Under the pieces are notes generated by a model. The model saw only the letters and a list, made by a program, of their open reading frames with translations, had not been told where the DNA came from and searched no databases. A program made the position numbers and the translations under genes. This document shows, one piece after another, positions 16,780 through 25,301 of a stretch of DNA of 64,000 bases (position 1 is its first letter; each line of letters starts with the position of its first letter). The stretch lies in NCBI GenBank assembly GCA_039714735.1, contig JBDLIT010000005.1:1-64000 (forward strand), given 5' to 3'. This DNA comes from JASJBU01 sp039714735. Its GTDB lineage: Bacteria; Pseudomonadota; Gammaproteobacteria; Chromatiales; Chromatiaceae.

Positions 16780-17130
16780 ATGCGATTTAAACTCATCATT
16801 GCCCTGGTGGATGACACCAAAACTAATGCTGTACTGGATGCCGCTAGAAAAGCAGGGGCCACCGGATCGACTGTTATCAGTCAGGCCCGCGGAGAGGGCG
16901 TCGACAAACCAAAGACCTTTTTCGGTTTGACCCTCGAAAGTCAACGCGACATGGTATTGCTGCTAGTGGAAGAACACCTCAGCCGCTCTATCCTAGAAAA
17001 GATTGCCGAAGCAGGGCATTTCGACGACAAGCCCGGCAGTGGAATAGCCTTTCAGATCGATATCGAAGACGCCGTAGGCGTCAGTCACCAGATACAAACC
17101 CTGTCTCAGGTAGTGGAGGAGGAATTATGA
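16780..17130 (+). CDS. PII-like signalling protein
   Basis: This 116-aa protein has a GlnB/PII fold: FKLIIALVDDTKTNAVLDAARKAG, ATGSTVISQARGEG, MVLLLVEEHLSRSILEKIAE and SGIAFQIDIEDAVGV. The T-loop is shortened and lacks the Tyr51 uridylylation context of GlnB, so it is a PII-like member and not the nitrogen regulator. Such proteins are often encoded beside a membrane transporter and gate it on binding a nucleotide. Its stop overlaps the CBS gene start (ATGA), and it lies 9 bp after the second DUF1538 gene, with AGG just before the ATG. Confidence 0.87.
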   Translation: MRFKLIIALVDDTKTNAVLDAARKAGATGSTVISQARGEGVDKPKTFFGLTLESQRDMVLLLVEEHLSRSILEKIAEAGHFDDKPGSGIAFQIDIEDAVGVSHQIQTLSQVVEEEL

Positions 17131-17540
17131 GTGAACAAAAGCTAACCCGCGTCAAGGATGTCATGAAAACTCATTTCGACATGGTGGATGGTATGGATAC
17201 GGTCCAAACCGCACTCGAGAATATGATCCATGTCGGCACCAAAAGTTTGATCGTGAAAAAACGCAATGAAAGCGATGAGCTCGGAATGGTTCTGCTGTCG
17301 GACATTGCACGCCAGGTTTTGGCGGTTGACCGGGCGCCAGAACGGGTCAATATCTATGAAATCATGACAAAACCGGTACTTACCGTGTCACCTGACATGG
17401 ACATCCGCTACTGTGCGCGGATATTCAATCGTTTTGATCTTTCCAGAGCGCCGGTTGTAGAAAATGGTGAGGTTATCGGGATCATCAGCCACACGGATAT
17501 GGTCCTCAAAGGCCTTTGCAAGAAGATGGCCGATAAGTGA
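17127..17540 (+). CDS. CBS-domain pair protein
   Basis: This 137-aa stand-alone Bateman module has two CBS domains: about 8-66 (VKDVMKTHFDMVDGMDTVQTAL, GMVLLSDIARQVLA) and 75-133 (IYEIMTKPVLTVSPDMDIRYCA, LSRAPVVENGEVIGIISHTDMV). CBS pairs bind adenosine nucleotides. It is the fourth gene of the DUF1538-DUF1538-PII set and overlaps both neighbours (ATGA with the PII-like gene, GTGA with ampD), so it is likely a second nucleotide sensor for the membrane pair. Confidence 0.9.
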   Translation: MSEQKLTRVKDVMKTHFDMVDGMDTVQTALENMIHVGTKSLIVKKRNESDELGMVLLSDIARQVLAVDRAPERVNIYEIMTKPVLTVSPDMDIRYCARIFNRFDLSRAPVVENGEVIGIISHTDMVLKGLCKKMADK

Positions 17541-18103
17541 TACGGGACCTTAAAACGGCCGATCAGGCATTCCTGCCCGAAGCAATACAGCACCCCTCCC
17601 CTAATCAGGATGCAAGGCCCCCCGATAACAGCATTAGCCTACTGGTCATCCATAGCATCAGCCTGCCGCCTGGAGAATATGGCGGCCCTTGGATTGATGA
17701 CTTTTTCCTGAACCGGCTTGATCCAAATGCTCATCCATACTTCAGTGAGATTCAGGATCTTCGCGTATCGACTCACCTGCTGATAAGACGTGATGGTCAA
17801 CTCATCCAATACGTTCCCTTCAACCAGCGGGCGTGGCATGCTGGTGAATCCGCTTTTGAGGGACAAAAACACTGTAATGATTTCTCAATTGGCATAGAAC
17901 TGGAAGGGACTGACACCCAACCCTATACCCAAGCGCAATATGCAACACTGGCTCAGGCCACCCGGGAGCTTATAATCAGCTATCCAGCGATAACCCCAGA
18001 ACGAATTACTGGTCATGCAGATATAGCCCCCGACAGAAAGACCGATCCGGGACCTGCATTTGACTGGCAATACTACCGCGATAAATTACGCAGCCGCACT
18101 TGA
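17537..18103 (+). CDS. ampD: 1,6-anhydro-N-acetylmuramyl-L-alanine amidase
   Basis: This 188-aa cytoplasmic zinc amidase splits the peptide from anhydro-muropeptides in cell-wall recycling. The zinc ligands appear in LLVIHSISLPPGEYGGPWI (His), GHADIAPDRKTDPGPAFDW (His and Asp) and the conserved RAWHAGESAFEG and SIGIELEGTD. The GTG start overlaps the CBS stop (GTGA). It is followed 31 bp later by ampE, the usual partner. Confidence 0.96.
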   Translation: MIRDLKTADQAFLPEAIQHPSPNQDARPPDNSISLLVIHSISLPPGEYGGPWIDDFFLNRLDPNAHPYFSEIQDLRVSTHLLIRRDGQLIQYVPFNQRAWHAGESAFEGQKHCNDFSIGIELEGTDTQPYTQAQYATLAQATRELIISYPAITPERITGHADIAPDRKTDPGPAFDWQYYRDKLRSRT

Positions 18104-18134
18104 AACTTTTTGATCATTCCCCGACACTTAGCGC

Positions 18135-19028
18135 ATGAGTTTGATCATCCTCCTAACTTGTCTGCTGGCCGAGCGTTTTCTGCTTGAATATCAGCATCTT
18201 CGCCAAACCAACTGGTTTTACCAGTACAACGATTGGTACGAACGCCAGGAGCTTCCCAATTGGATGCTCAATGGATTTGGGGGCGTCATCTGCCTGCTTC
18301 TTCCCCCACTGCTGGGCATTGCCCTGTTACAGCATCTGCTTGATGAGAGTCTGTTCGGCATCCCCGGCGCACTCTTTGCCGGCGCGGTATTACTCTTTAG
18401 TTTTGGACCCCACGATCTGGACACGCAAATCAGACAATTACACGCCGCCAAAGAGCAGAACGACGAAGAACAGGCGGCCTCAATTGCCAGGGAATTGCTG
18501 GATGACGAGCCACCTCCCAACGAACCCACCTATTCGCAAGCAATCGTCGAAAGCATTCTGGAACAAGCCAATGGACGTGGCTTTGCTGTCATATTCTGGT
18601 TTCTAGTGCTCGGCCCCATAGGGGCGGCCCTATACCGGCTTGCCAGCAGCCTCCCTAAGCTACAAACCACAAGCCGTGAAGCGGATTTCCTGCATACCAG
18701 CAGGCAGCTGCTGGCAATTCTTGACTGGATACCCGCCCGACTCACTGCCTCGTCCTATGCCATTGCCGGAAGCTTTGAAGATGCCCTTTACGGATGGCGC
18801 AATTACCACGAAAGCCGTTTCAACGAATTCAATTCCAGCGCCAGCGGAATCTTGATCTGTACCGGTACAGGTGCTCTTCGTCTTTCCTCTTTAATCGATA
18901 CCGACACTGACGACGACACCATGCAAGATCAGCGTTATCTGATAGACGCCGCAATGGGCTTGGTTTGGCGCTCACTGATTGTATGGATCGTCCTGATAGG
19001 ATTACTCACACTTGCCGGATGGATCTGA
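18135..19028 (+). CDS. ampE: AmpE-family membrane protein
   Basis: This 297-aa inner-membrane protein of the AmpE/CobD-like family has membrane segments near residues 1-15, 45-65, 78-92, 153-175 and at the C-terminus (SLIVWIVLIGLLTLAGW). Recognisable parts are FLLEYQHLRQTNWFYQYNDWY, FGPHDLDTQIRQLHAA, ANGRGFAVIFWFLVLGPIGAALYRLAS and RLTASSYAIAGSFEDALYGW. AmpE is thought to act as a sensor in beta-lactamase induction in enterics; no ampC or ampR is here, so the role is likely in wall recycling. Confidence 0.92.
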   Translation: MSLIILLTCLLAERFLLEYQHLRQTNWFYQYNDWYERQELPNWMLNGFGGVICLLLPPLLGIALLQHLLDESLFGIPGALFAGAVLLFSFGPHDLDTQIRQLHAAKEQNDEEQAASIARELLDDEPPPNEPTYSQAIVESILEQANGRGFAVIFWFLVLGPIGAALYRLASSLPKLQTTSREADFLHTSRQLLAILDWIPARLTASSYAIAGSFEDALYGWRNYHESRFNEFNSSASGILICTGTGALRLSSLIDTDTDDDTMQDQRYLIDAAMGLVWRSLIVWIVLIGLLTLAGWI

Positions 19029-19031
19029 CAA

Positions 19032-19631
19032 GTGCCAAACACGACCACCATAGATCTACTCAGGCACGGTGAACCCTTAGGTGGCCGGCGCTACCGCGGA
19101 CAGATCGATGACCCACTCAGCGAGCATGGCTGGCATGAGATGTGGCATGCCGTTTCGAGTGACGCACCTTGGCAGCACATCGTATCCTCACCCCTTCGCC
19201 GGTGTAAGGAATTCGCCAACGCTCTGAGTGAAAAACTCCAGATTCCCATAGACCAAGATAGCCAGCTGCGAGAGGTTGGTTTTGGGGTTTGGGAAGGAAA
19301 AACCAGGGATGAGCTCAGGTCTACTGATCCTGGGATTATAAACCGATTCTATAACAATCCGATAAAACACCGTCCTTCCGGAGCCGAACCACTCGATCAG
19401 TTCAGCTCCCGCGTCAATGCCGCATTGGATCAATCAATCCAGATTCACTCCGGAAAACACATACTGGTCGTCACCCATGCCGGGGTCATTCGTGCGATCC
19501 TCACAAGATTCATGTCTGCCCCCCTGACCAGCATGTACCGCCTTTCGGTTGCCACTGCATCGATTTCACGTATCCAGATCGATGATGAGCGCCCCCCTAC
19601 GATTATCTTTCACGGTCGGGAAAAAATATAA
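19032..19631 (+). CDS. Histidine phosphatase family protein (CobC-like)
   Basis: This 199-aa phosphoglycerate-mutase-fold phosphatase has the catalytic motif LLRHGEP (residues 9-15), the second active-site part VVTHAGVIRAIL, and LREVGFGVWEGKTRDEL. The closest pattern I know is alpha-ribazole phosphatase (CobC) of cobalamin assembly. No other cobalamin genes are present, so the substrate is open. The GTG start lies 3 bp after the ampE stop, so it belongs to the same transcript. Confidence 0.85.
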   Translation: MPNTTTIDLLRHGEPLGGRRYRGQIDDPLSEHGWHEMWHAVSSDAPWQHIVSSPLRRCKEFANALSEKLQIPIDQDSQLREVGFGVWEGKTRDELRSTDPGIINRFYNNPIKHRPSGAEPLDQFSSRVNAALDQSIQIHSGKHILVVTHAGVIRAILTRFMSAPLTSMYRLSVATASISRIQIDDERPPTIIFHGREKI

Positions 19632-19638
19632 ATCCTTT

Positions 19639-19654
19639 TGTGAATCACTTCACA
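19639..19654 (+). promoter_or_regulatory. CRP-like binding palindrome
   Basis: TGTGA-N6-TCACA matches the CRP/Vfr consensus without mismatch. It stands just after the phosphatase gene, with AT-rich sequence (TAAATA, TAATAT, TATAGA) 40-80 bp to its right and a 28-codon open frame with a ribosome site at 19781. This spacing would suit an activated plus-strand promoter. Direct proof is absent. Confidence 0.45.
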
Positions 19655-19780
19655 ACTTTGTAACAGGTTGTTTCAGTCACTGGACAATTTTTTAAATATT
19701 TGTAATATCCTTTTATAGAAAGGAACTAATCAAGTATCAAGGATTGGGATCTCGCAAACGAAGCACACAGAGGTTTCTCA

Positions 19781-19867
19781 ATGTTCTGGATTATATTGGC
19801 AGTTTTAGGCGGGCTTGCAGTCTCGGTTCTGTTGACTGAGGGCATTGATACCTCCAAAAAAGCTTGA
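19781..19867 (+). CDS. Possible 28-aa membrane peptide
   Basis: An ATG preceded by AGAGG at a good distance opens a frame that encodes one hydrophobic helix (FWIILAVLGGLAVSVLL) and a short charged tail. It is too short for any family call. It is supported by the ribosome site, the upstream CRP-like palindrome and AT-rich promoter-like sequence. It overlaps the end of the opposite-strand 95-aa frame, so probably only one of the two is real. Confidence 0.35.
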   Translation: MFWIILAVLGGLAVSVLLTEGIDTSKKA

Positions 19868-20092
19868 GCCCAAGTTATTAATCTTAGAGACTTCCCCCTC
19901 TCCAGCTCTGTCAGTCATTGAGCTTGAGTCTCGCTCACCATCGATTTTGTACTTGATCTTCTTTAATGGCGTCTGCCTGAAAAGCACTTCAGAGCGAAAC
20001 TCCGGAAGATCTACCCCTGGGAGATATCGGTCGCCCAGGCACTGCTTTGCAGTCCCCAACACCGAAAAGGCTATCAGCAGCCCAGCAATCAC
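19805..20092 (-). CDS. Possible 95-aa exported protein, unknown function
   Basis: The GTG start overlaps the stop of the methyltransferase gene in a GTGA arrangement, a usual sign of translational coupling. The N-terminus IAGLLIAFSVLGTAKQC looks like a short signal sequence. The rest is charged and matches nothing I recognise. No further support is visible, and the frame conflicts with the small plus-strand peptide. Confidence 0.42.
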   Translation of the reverse strand: MIAGLLIAFSVLGTAKQCLGDRYLPGVDLPEFRSEVLFRQTPLKKIKYKIDGERDSSSMTDRAGEGEVSKINNLGSSFFGGINALSQQNRDCKPA

Positions 20093-20685
20093 CTCACTGG
20101 GAGAACATCCCTCGCGGAGCGCTTGGTTTCAGTCATCAACCCATGCTGACGGACATACTCATACATCACAACAGAGGCCGCAACCGCCACATTGAGGCTT
20201 TCCACCTGACCAAACTGAGGGATAGAAACACAACCAATATCTGGATAGTCATTCAGGTCAAAGCTGTGCCCCCACTCCTCATGCCCGAATACAAATGCGC
20301 ATTTTGCAGGAAGGCCTACATTCAGCAAAGAGGATTCACAGCACGCATCCAGGCTTATGACATGGTACCCACGCGTCAGCAACTCCTGATAGCTCTCATC
20401 AAAGGTTGAGAAGAAACGGGCAGGCACTTTTTTAAATGATCCCTTCCCTGGCGATGGATCGAACGGACCGATATCAATAAGATGAATCTCACGCGCCCCA
20501 AAAGCTTCGGCACTGCGAAATATTTTCGCCACGTTAACGCCAGCCTTCATGTGATCCAGAATTAATATGAATCGATGGACACCCGGTTTTGCCAGTAGGT
20601 TTCTTTGGCGCTGTTTAGTGTATCTCGCTAGCACCTGATCACGTGCTTCCCGCCGTTCCCGCTTGGATTTTCTTTGACGCAGCAT
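20089..20685 (-). CDS. TrmH/SpoU-family RNA 2'-O-methyltransferase
   Basis: This 198-aa protein of the SPOUT class uses S-adenosylmethionine to methylate ribose in tRNA or rRNA. Motif 1 is LDHMKAGVNVAKIFRSAEAFGA. Motif 2 is AFVFGHEEWG. Motif 3 is SIPQFGQVESLNVAVAASVVMYEY. The very basic N-terminus (MLRQRKSKRERREARDQ) probably binds RNA. The exact target nucleotide cannot be read from the sequence. Confidence 0.92.
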   Translation of the reverse strand: MLRQRKSKRERREARDQVLARYTKQRQRNLLAKPGVHRFILILDHMKAGVNVAKIFRSAEAFGAREIHLIDIGPFDPSPGKGSFKKVPARFFSTFDESYQELLTRGYHVISLDACCESSLLNVGLPAKCAFVFGHEEWGHSFDLNDYPDIGCVSIPQFGQVESLNVAVAASVVMYEYVRQHGLMTETKRSARDVLPVR

Positions 20686-20898
20686 GTTCTTATCCAGGAG
20701 CAGCCCAAATCCACATATTCAACATCTCAGCTTTTACATACCCCCAACGATTCACAGATTCCCATAGATTAACATCTAGCATGGCGCATACAATGCCCTT
20801 AGTCCCGAATTGAACTTGCTACTGCATTTCCGGCCATCCTAAACCTATACTGTTTTACCCGATCCCAATAAACACAATCTGACAATCGAATTCACACC

Positions 20899-21558
20899 AT
20901 GCAAGCAATCACCGTGACACGGGTATTGGTTTGGAGCCGCTGGCTTAGGCTATCACATTGGATGATGGCGCTCTCTTGTATCGGGCTGATACTGACAGGT
21001 TGGCTCATGAACGCTGATCCAATTCTGGCAATGGATGCCAGGGATATTCATTTTTTTCTTTCAGGTCTTCTACTGCCGGCCTTGCTGCTGCGCTTTTATC
21101 TGCTTTTTTTTGGCAAAGATACAGATCACTTGACTGACTGCGAACCTAATCTACATAAACTAAATCAAGCGAAGGAAGTATTACGATTTTACCTGACACT
21201 CGGCAAGGCGCCTCTACCCAGGTGGTTCAGTCACAACCCATTATGGGGCCCAATCTATCTGCTATTATTTGTTTTCCTGACGATTTCTTGTTTAAGTGGA
21301 GTGCTGCTTGTTCAGGAAATTACATTTATTTTTAATATCAGCAATCATGACCTGCACAGCATCAGTCATTATCTAATCAGTCTTTTTGTACTGCTTCATT
21401 TGCCTGCGGTATTCAGCCACGATTTAAGCAACAAAAACTCCGATATTTCCGGGATGGTCAGTGGTTATAAAATTTTTCATATAGAAAAAACCGGCCATAC
21501 TGGAAATGAGCATATTCACACGGTATCGCTTGATGAATTATTGAAAACCAGAAAATAA
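20899..21558 (+). CDS. Cytochrome b (b561 / hydrogenase-type) membrane protein
   Basis: This 219-aa protein has four membrane helices and the histidine pattern of PF01292-type di-haem cytochromes b: WSRWLRLSHWMMALSCIGL, DIHFFLSGLLLPALLL, LYLLLFVFLTISCLSGVLLV and HDLHSISHYLISLFVLLHLPAVF. The candidate haem-ligand histidines lie in helices 1, 2 and 4. Such proteins pass electrons between quinone and a soluble or periplasmic partner; none is encoded next to it. There is no obvious SD in front of the ATG. The 213-bp upstream gap holds a TATACT box about 40 bp before the start but no good -35. Confidence 0.85.
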   Translation: MQAITVTRVLVWSRWLRLSHWMMALSCIGLILTGWLMNADPILAMDARDIHFFLSGLLLPALLLRFYLLFFGKDTDHLTDCEPNLHKLNQAKEVLRFYLTLGKAPLPRWFSHNPLWGPIYLLLFVFLTISCLSGVLLVQEITFIFNISNHDLHSISHYLISLFVLLHLPAVFSHDLSNKNSDISGMVSGYKIFHIEKTGHTGNEHIHTVSLDELLKTRK

Positions 21559-21679
21559 TCCATCAACAAACGCATTCCATACTCGAAAAACCATGACAAA
21601 CCGCCACTTCAATACCCATCAACAATACGTCTGAATAAACTCTAATCTTCCCCAGCAACCTAAAAAGAATTTCTCCACT

Positions 21680-23134
21680 ATGGATCTAAATGAACACATC
21701 CGAAAAACGAAAATCATAGCCACTGTCGGCCCGGCCAGTGACTCTCTCGAAACCATCAAGGCCATGATCCAGGCAGGGATGAATGTCGCACGTCTGAATC
21801 TTTCCCACGGAACTTTCCTGGCGCATAGAGACAGATTGAGGCGTATTCGCCAAGCCGCTGAATCACTCAATGCAAATATTGCAATTATGATCGATACCCG
21901 GGGTATCGAAATACGCACAGGTCTACTCGAAGGTGGAAGCGTAGAACTAACAATTGGCGATCGATTTTCTCTCTTTACTGACGATCGCCCAGGCAATCCC
22001 GATGGGGTTTCCATTTCATATTCCAAACTTCCAGCTGAAGTATCGGTTAAAACTCCAATCCTGCTTGACGATGGGAGTATCGAACTGACGGTTGCAGCGA
22101 CCCACAAGGACAGGATCGATTGCAGAGTCATCATTGGCGGTCGCCTGGGTGAATCGAAGAGTCTGAATCTACCCGAAACTGAACTTTCACTGAGAGCTGT
22201 CAGTCCAGAAAACCGCGAAGATGTTATACAGGAAATGAATTTTGCAGCGGAAAATGAGGTTGATTATATCGCTGCTTCGTTCGTCCAACACGCAGATGAT
22301 GTCAATCTTTTACGGGAAATATTGGAAGAACATGATGTAAAGATCCCAATTATCGCAAAGATTGAAAACCGCGCTGGGGTTAATAACCTTGAAGGGATAG
22401 TCAGTGCTGCCGATGGCATAATGGTCGCCAGAGGTGACTTGGGTGTGGAACTGCCTCTAGCTGACGTGCCCGGTACTCAGAAGAGAATCATCCGCATGAC
22501 GGTGACTAACGGTAAACCGGTGATTACTGCGACTCAGATGCTTGAGTCCATGCTGAAAAATCCCAAACCAACCCGAGCTGAAGCATCAGATGTTGCCAAT
22601 GCGATTCTCGATGGTTCATCGGCAATCATGCTATCAGGCGAGACCGCGGCGGGGAATCACCCGGTAAAGGCGGTACAGACCATGTCTGATATCGCACTCC
22701 GCGCAGAATCCTATCTCAGTGAATATGGCTATCTGCAGATCATCTCACCCAATCCGGCGAACATCATTACCGAAGCAGTCAGTCAGGCAGCCACAACCAT
22801 GGCTAAAAATCTGGGTTCGGCAGCAATATTCAGTCTGACCGAACGTGGTTTCACCCCCCGCATGATCTCAAAGCATCGTCCTTCATGCCCGATTATTGCA
22901 ATAACCAGTTCCAAAACTGTCGCCCGAAGACTGGCCCTTAACTGGGGAGTGATACCTATTTGTTATGAGGGTGTCAAAGAGGATGATGCCAAGCTCTCTT
23001 TTGGACTGGAAAGATGCAAACAGTTGGGTTATTTAAAACCCGGTGACGTTGTTATTTCTACTGCAGGCGTTCATCAGCAGGCCGGCGGCACTGATTCAAT
23101 CAGGGTTATTATGATTGAGGCTGATAACAAATAA
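21680..23134 (+). CDS. pyk: Pyruvate kinase
   Basis: This 484-aa glycolytic enzyme transfers phosphate from phosphoenolpyruvate to ADP. It shows KTKIIATVGPASDS, MNVARLNLSHGT, KIPIIAKIENRAGV, the signature MVARGDLGVELPL, NGKPVITATQMLESM and LSGETAAGNHPV. The C-terminal regulatory domain begins near residue 355. The length is typical of type II bacterial enzymes. A strong bidirectional terminator follows at once. Confidence 0.97.
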   Translation: MDLNEHIRKTKIIATVGPASDSLETIKAMIQAGMNVARLNLSHGTFLAHRDRLRRIRQAAESLNANIAIMIDTRGIEIRTGLLEGGSVELTIGDRFSLFTDDRPGNPDGVSISYSKLPAEVSVKTPILLDDGSIELTVAATHKDRIDCRVIIGGRLGESKSLNLPETELSLRAVSPENREDVIQEMNFAAENEVDYIAASFVQHADDVNLLREILEEHDVKIPIIAKIENRAGVNNLEGIVSAADGIMVARGDLGVELPLADVPGTQKRIIRMTVTNGKPVITATQMLESMLKNPKPTRAEASDVANAILDGSSAIMLSGETAAGNHPVKAVQTMSDIALRAESYLSEYGYLQIISPNPANIITEAVSQAATTMAKNLGSAAIFSLTERGFTPRMISKHRPSCPIIAITSSKTVARRLALNWGVIPICYEGVKEDDAKLSFGLERCKQLGYLKPGDVVISTAGVHQQAGGTDSIRVIMIEADNK

Positions 23135-23136
23135 AA

Positions 23137-23165
23137 AAACCCCATAACACTTTGTTATGGGGTTT
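23137..23165. terminator. Bidirectional terminator between pyk and rplQ
   Basis: A perfect 13-bp stem (AAACCCCATAACA with TGTTATGGGGTTT) has a 3-nt loop. On the plus strand it is followed by a T-rich stretch; on the minus strand a run of seven T follows. It serves pyk on the left and the alpha operon on the right. Confidence 0.93.
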
Positions 23166-23192
23166 CTAATTTCTTTAGTCTGTCTGAAGAGA

Positions 23193-23600
23193 CTATTCTT
23201 CGTTGACAGTCTCTGAATCTGTATCTTCCTCTTGCTCTATCTGGGGGCGATCTACCAATTCAACAAATGCCATTGGCGCTTGATCACCAGGCCGGTGGCC
23301 ACATTTGAGGATTCGCAGATATCCACCCGGCCTTTCCTGGTAGCGAGGACCAAGTTCAGTGAACAATTTGCCGACAGCTGCTTTATCTCTCAAGCGGGCG
23401 AAGGCTAACCGGCGCTTGGCCACGCTATCAGTCTTAGACATCGTGATCAGCGGCTCAGCAACCCTGCGTAGTTCCTTCGCCTTGGGTAGTGTGGTCTTAA
23501 TCAATTCATGGTTGATCAGCGAGACCGTCATGTTTTGAAACATAGCCTTACGGTGACTGCTGTTACGGTTTAGCTGTCTTCCTGATTTACGATGTCGCAT
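23193..23600 (-). CDS. rplQ: 50S ribosomal protein L17
   Basis: This 135-aa L17 is the last gene of the alpha operon (rpsM-rpsK-rpsD-rpoA-rplQ). It begins MRHRKSGRQLNRNSSHRKAM and has the conserved LRILKCGHRPGDQAPMAFVELV. It carries an acidic tail (EEDTDSETVNEE) beyond the E. coli length. It ends 28 bp before the bidirectional terminator. Confidence 0.98.
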   Translation of the reverse strand: MRHRKSGRQLNRNSSHRKAMFQNMTVSLINHELIKTTLPKAKELRRVAEPLITMSKTDSVAKRRLAFARLRDKAAVGKLFTELGPRYQERPGGYLRILKCGHRPGDQAPMAFVELVDRPQIEQEEDTDSETVNEE

Positions 23601-23645
23601 GGGTCAAATTCCAAACAAATAATCTATAAAATCAAATTACACAAC

Positions 23646-24644
23646 TTAGTGTGCAAGTTGCTCTTCAATATTTTCCGGCGGCCAGTTCTCAAGACGCATT
23701 CCAAGCGATAGACCACGTCGAGCTAACACATCCTTGATCTCAGTCAGCGATTTCTTACCGAGATTTGGGGTCTTTAGCAATTCAACCTCTGTCCGCTGAA
23801 TAAGGTCACCGATGAGAAATATATTCTCTGCCTTCAAACAGTTCGCTGAACGAACAGTCAGCTCAAGGTCATCCACCGGCCTTAACAAAATAGGATCTAC
23901 CGCTGGTTCTTCAGGCTCTGCAACCGATACCGCTGCTTCAGCCTCCAGATCTACGAAGACTGAAAGCTGATCGCGCAGGATGCTCGCGGAACGGCGGATC
24001 GCCTCTTCCGGATCAATTGTACCGTTTGTCTCAAGCTCGATGACCAATCGATCAAGATTCGTTCTTTGTTCTACTCGAGCAGACTCAACAGAGTAGGCGA
24101 CATTGCGAACCGGACTAAAGGATGCATCAACTTGCAACATTCCAATCGGGCGATCATCACCAGCTGCGCTCTCTCTGGTGGCAGCAGGTTGGTATCCTCT
24201 TCCACGACGCACACTCAGCGTCATATTGATTTCACCCGATTTGGTCAATGTCGCAATGACATGATCAGGATTGGCAATTTCAACATCATGATCTAGTGCA
24301 ATATCGCTCGCCAGCACAGGTCCAGGACCTTTTTTCTGCAGCCGAAGCGTTGCATCGTCTCTGGAGTGCAGGGTAATCGCAACCTGTTTGAGATTCAGTA
24401 AAATCTCAAGAACATCCTCCTGAACACCCTCGATTGTGGTGTATTCATGCAGAACGTTCGATATCTCAACTTCAGTGATGGCGCTACCAGGCATTGAAGA
24501 GAGCAGAATGCGTCTTAAGGCATTGCCAAGCGTATGGCCAAAACCTCTTTCCAAGGGTTCCAGCGTTACTTTTGCTCGTGCATCTGACAGCGGCTGAATA
24601 TTTACGATACGCGGTTTTAAAAACTCCGTAACGGATTCGGTCAT
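23646..24644 (-). CDS. rpoA: RNA polymerase alpha subunit
   Basis: This 332-aa subunit has an N-terminal assembly domain ([50 protein letters not shown]) and a C-terminal DNA- and activator-binding domain ([28 protein letters not shown]). I start at the ATG at 24644, which has AGAGGA in front and gives [12 protein letters not shown]; an in-frame TTG five codons upstream merely overlaps that SD. Confidence 0.98.
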   Translation of the reverse strand: [332 protein letters not shown]

Positions 24645-24665
24645 GAAAAATCCTCTCAACCAGGC

Positions 24666-25286
24666 TTACTTGGAGTACAACTCAACGACCAGCTGCTCGT
24701 TGATCTCAGCTGAAAGATCAGCACGATCAGGCACTCGCTTAAAGTTACCTTTCATTGCTTTGGGCTCAACTTCGACCCAATCAACAAATCCATATTGCTC
24801 GGCTAGCGATAAAGCACCCTGAATTCTTACCTGTTTTTTAGATTTCTCACGTACAGATACTTCATCTTCGGCGTTTACCTGAAAAGAAGGCACGTTGACG
24901 ATCTTACCGTTTACCTGGATTGCCTTGTGGCTAACCAACTGCCTGGCTTCTGAGCGAGTAGCACCAAACCCCATCCTGAAAACGACATTGTCGAGTCGAG
25001 TTTCAAGTAGCTGCAGGAGATTTTCGCCGGTTGCACCTTTGTTTTGCGCAGCAGCTTTGTAGTAGTTACGGAACTGCTTTTCCATAATCCCGTAAATCCT
25101 ACGGACTTTCTGCTTTTCGCGCAGCTGCAAGCCATAGTCAGAAATGCGGCGACGCCGATCGCCTATCTGTCCCGGGACCTTCTCCATATTGCATTTGGAG
25201 TCCAGAGAACGCACACGGCTCTTAAGGAACAGATCAGTTCCTTCGCGGCGGCTTAACTTACATTTTGGGCCAATGTACCTTGCCAT
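24666..25286 (-). CDS. rpsD: 30S ribosomal protein S4
   Basis: This 206-aa primary 16S rRNA-binding protein is probably also the autoregulator of the alpha operon. It shows MARYIGPKCKLSRREGTDL, the S4 RNA-binding domain LLQLLETRLDNVVFRMGF followed by SRxEARQLVSHKAI-type sequence, and the usual length. It sits 21 bp before the rpoA start. Confidence 0.98.
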   Translation of the reverse strand: MARYIGPKCKLSRREGTDLFLKSRVRSLDSKCNMEKVPGQIGDRRRRISDYGLQLREKQKVRRIYGIMEKQFRNYYKAAAQNKGATGENLLQLLETRLDNVVFRMGFGATRSEARQLVSHKAIQVNGKIVNVPSFQVNAEDEVSVREKSKKQVRIQGALSLAEQYGFVDWVEVEPKAMKGNFKRVPDRADLSAEINEQLVVELYSK

Positions 25287-25301
25287 TATTCAACTCCAGG
25301 G

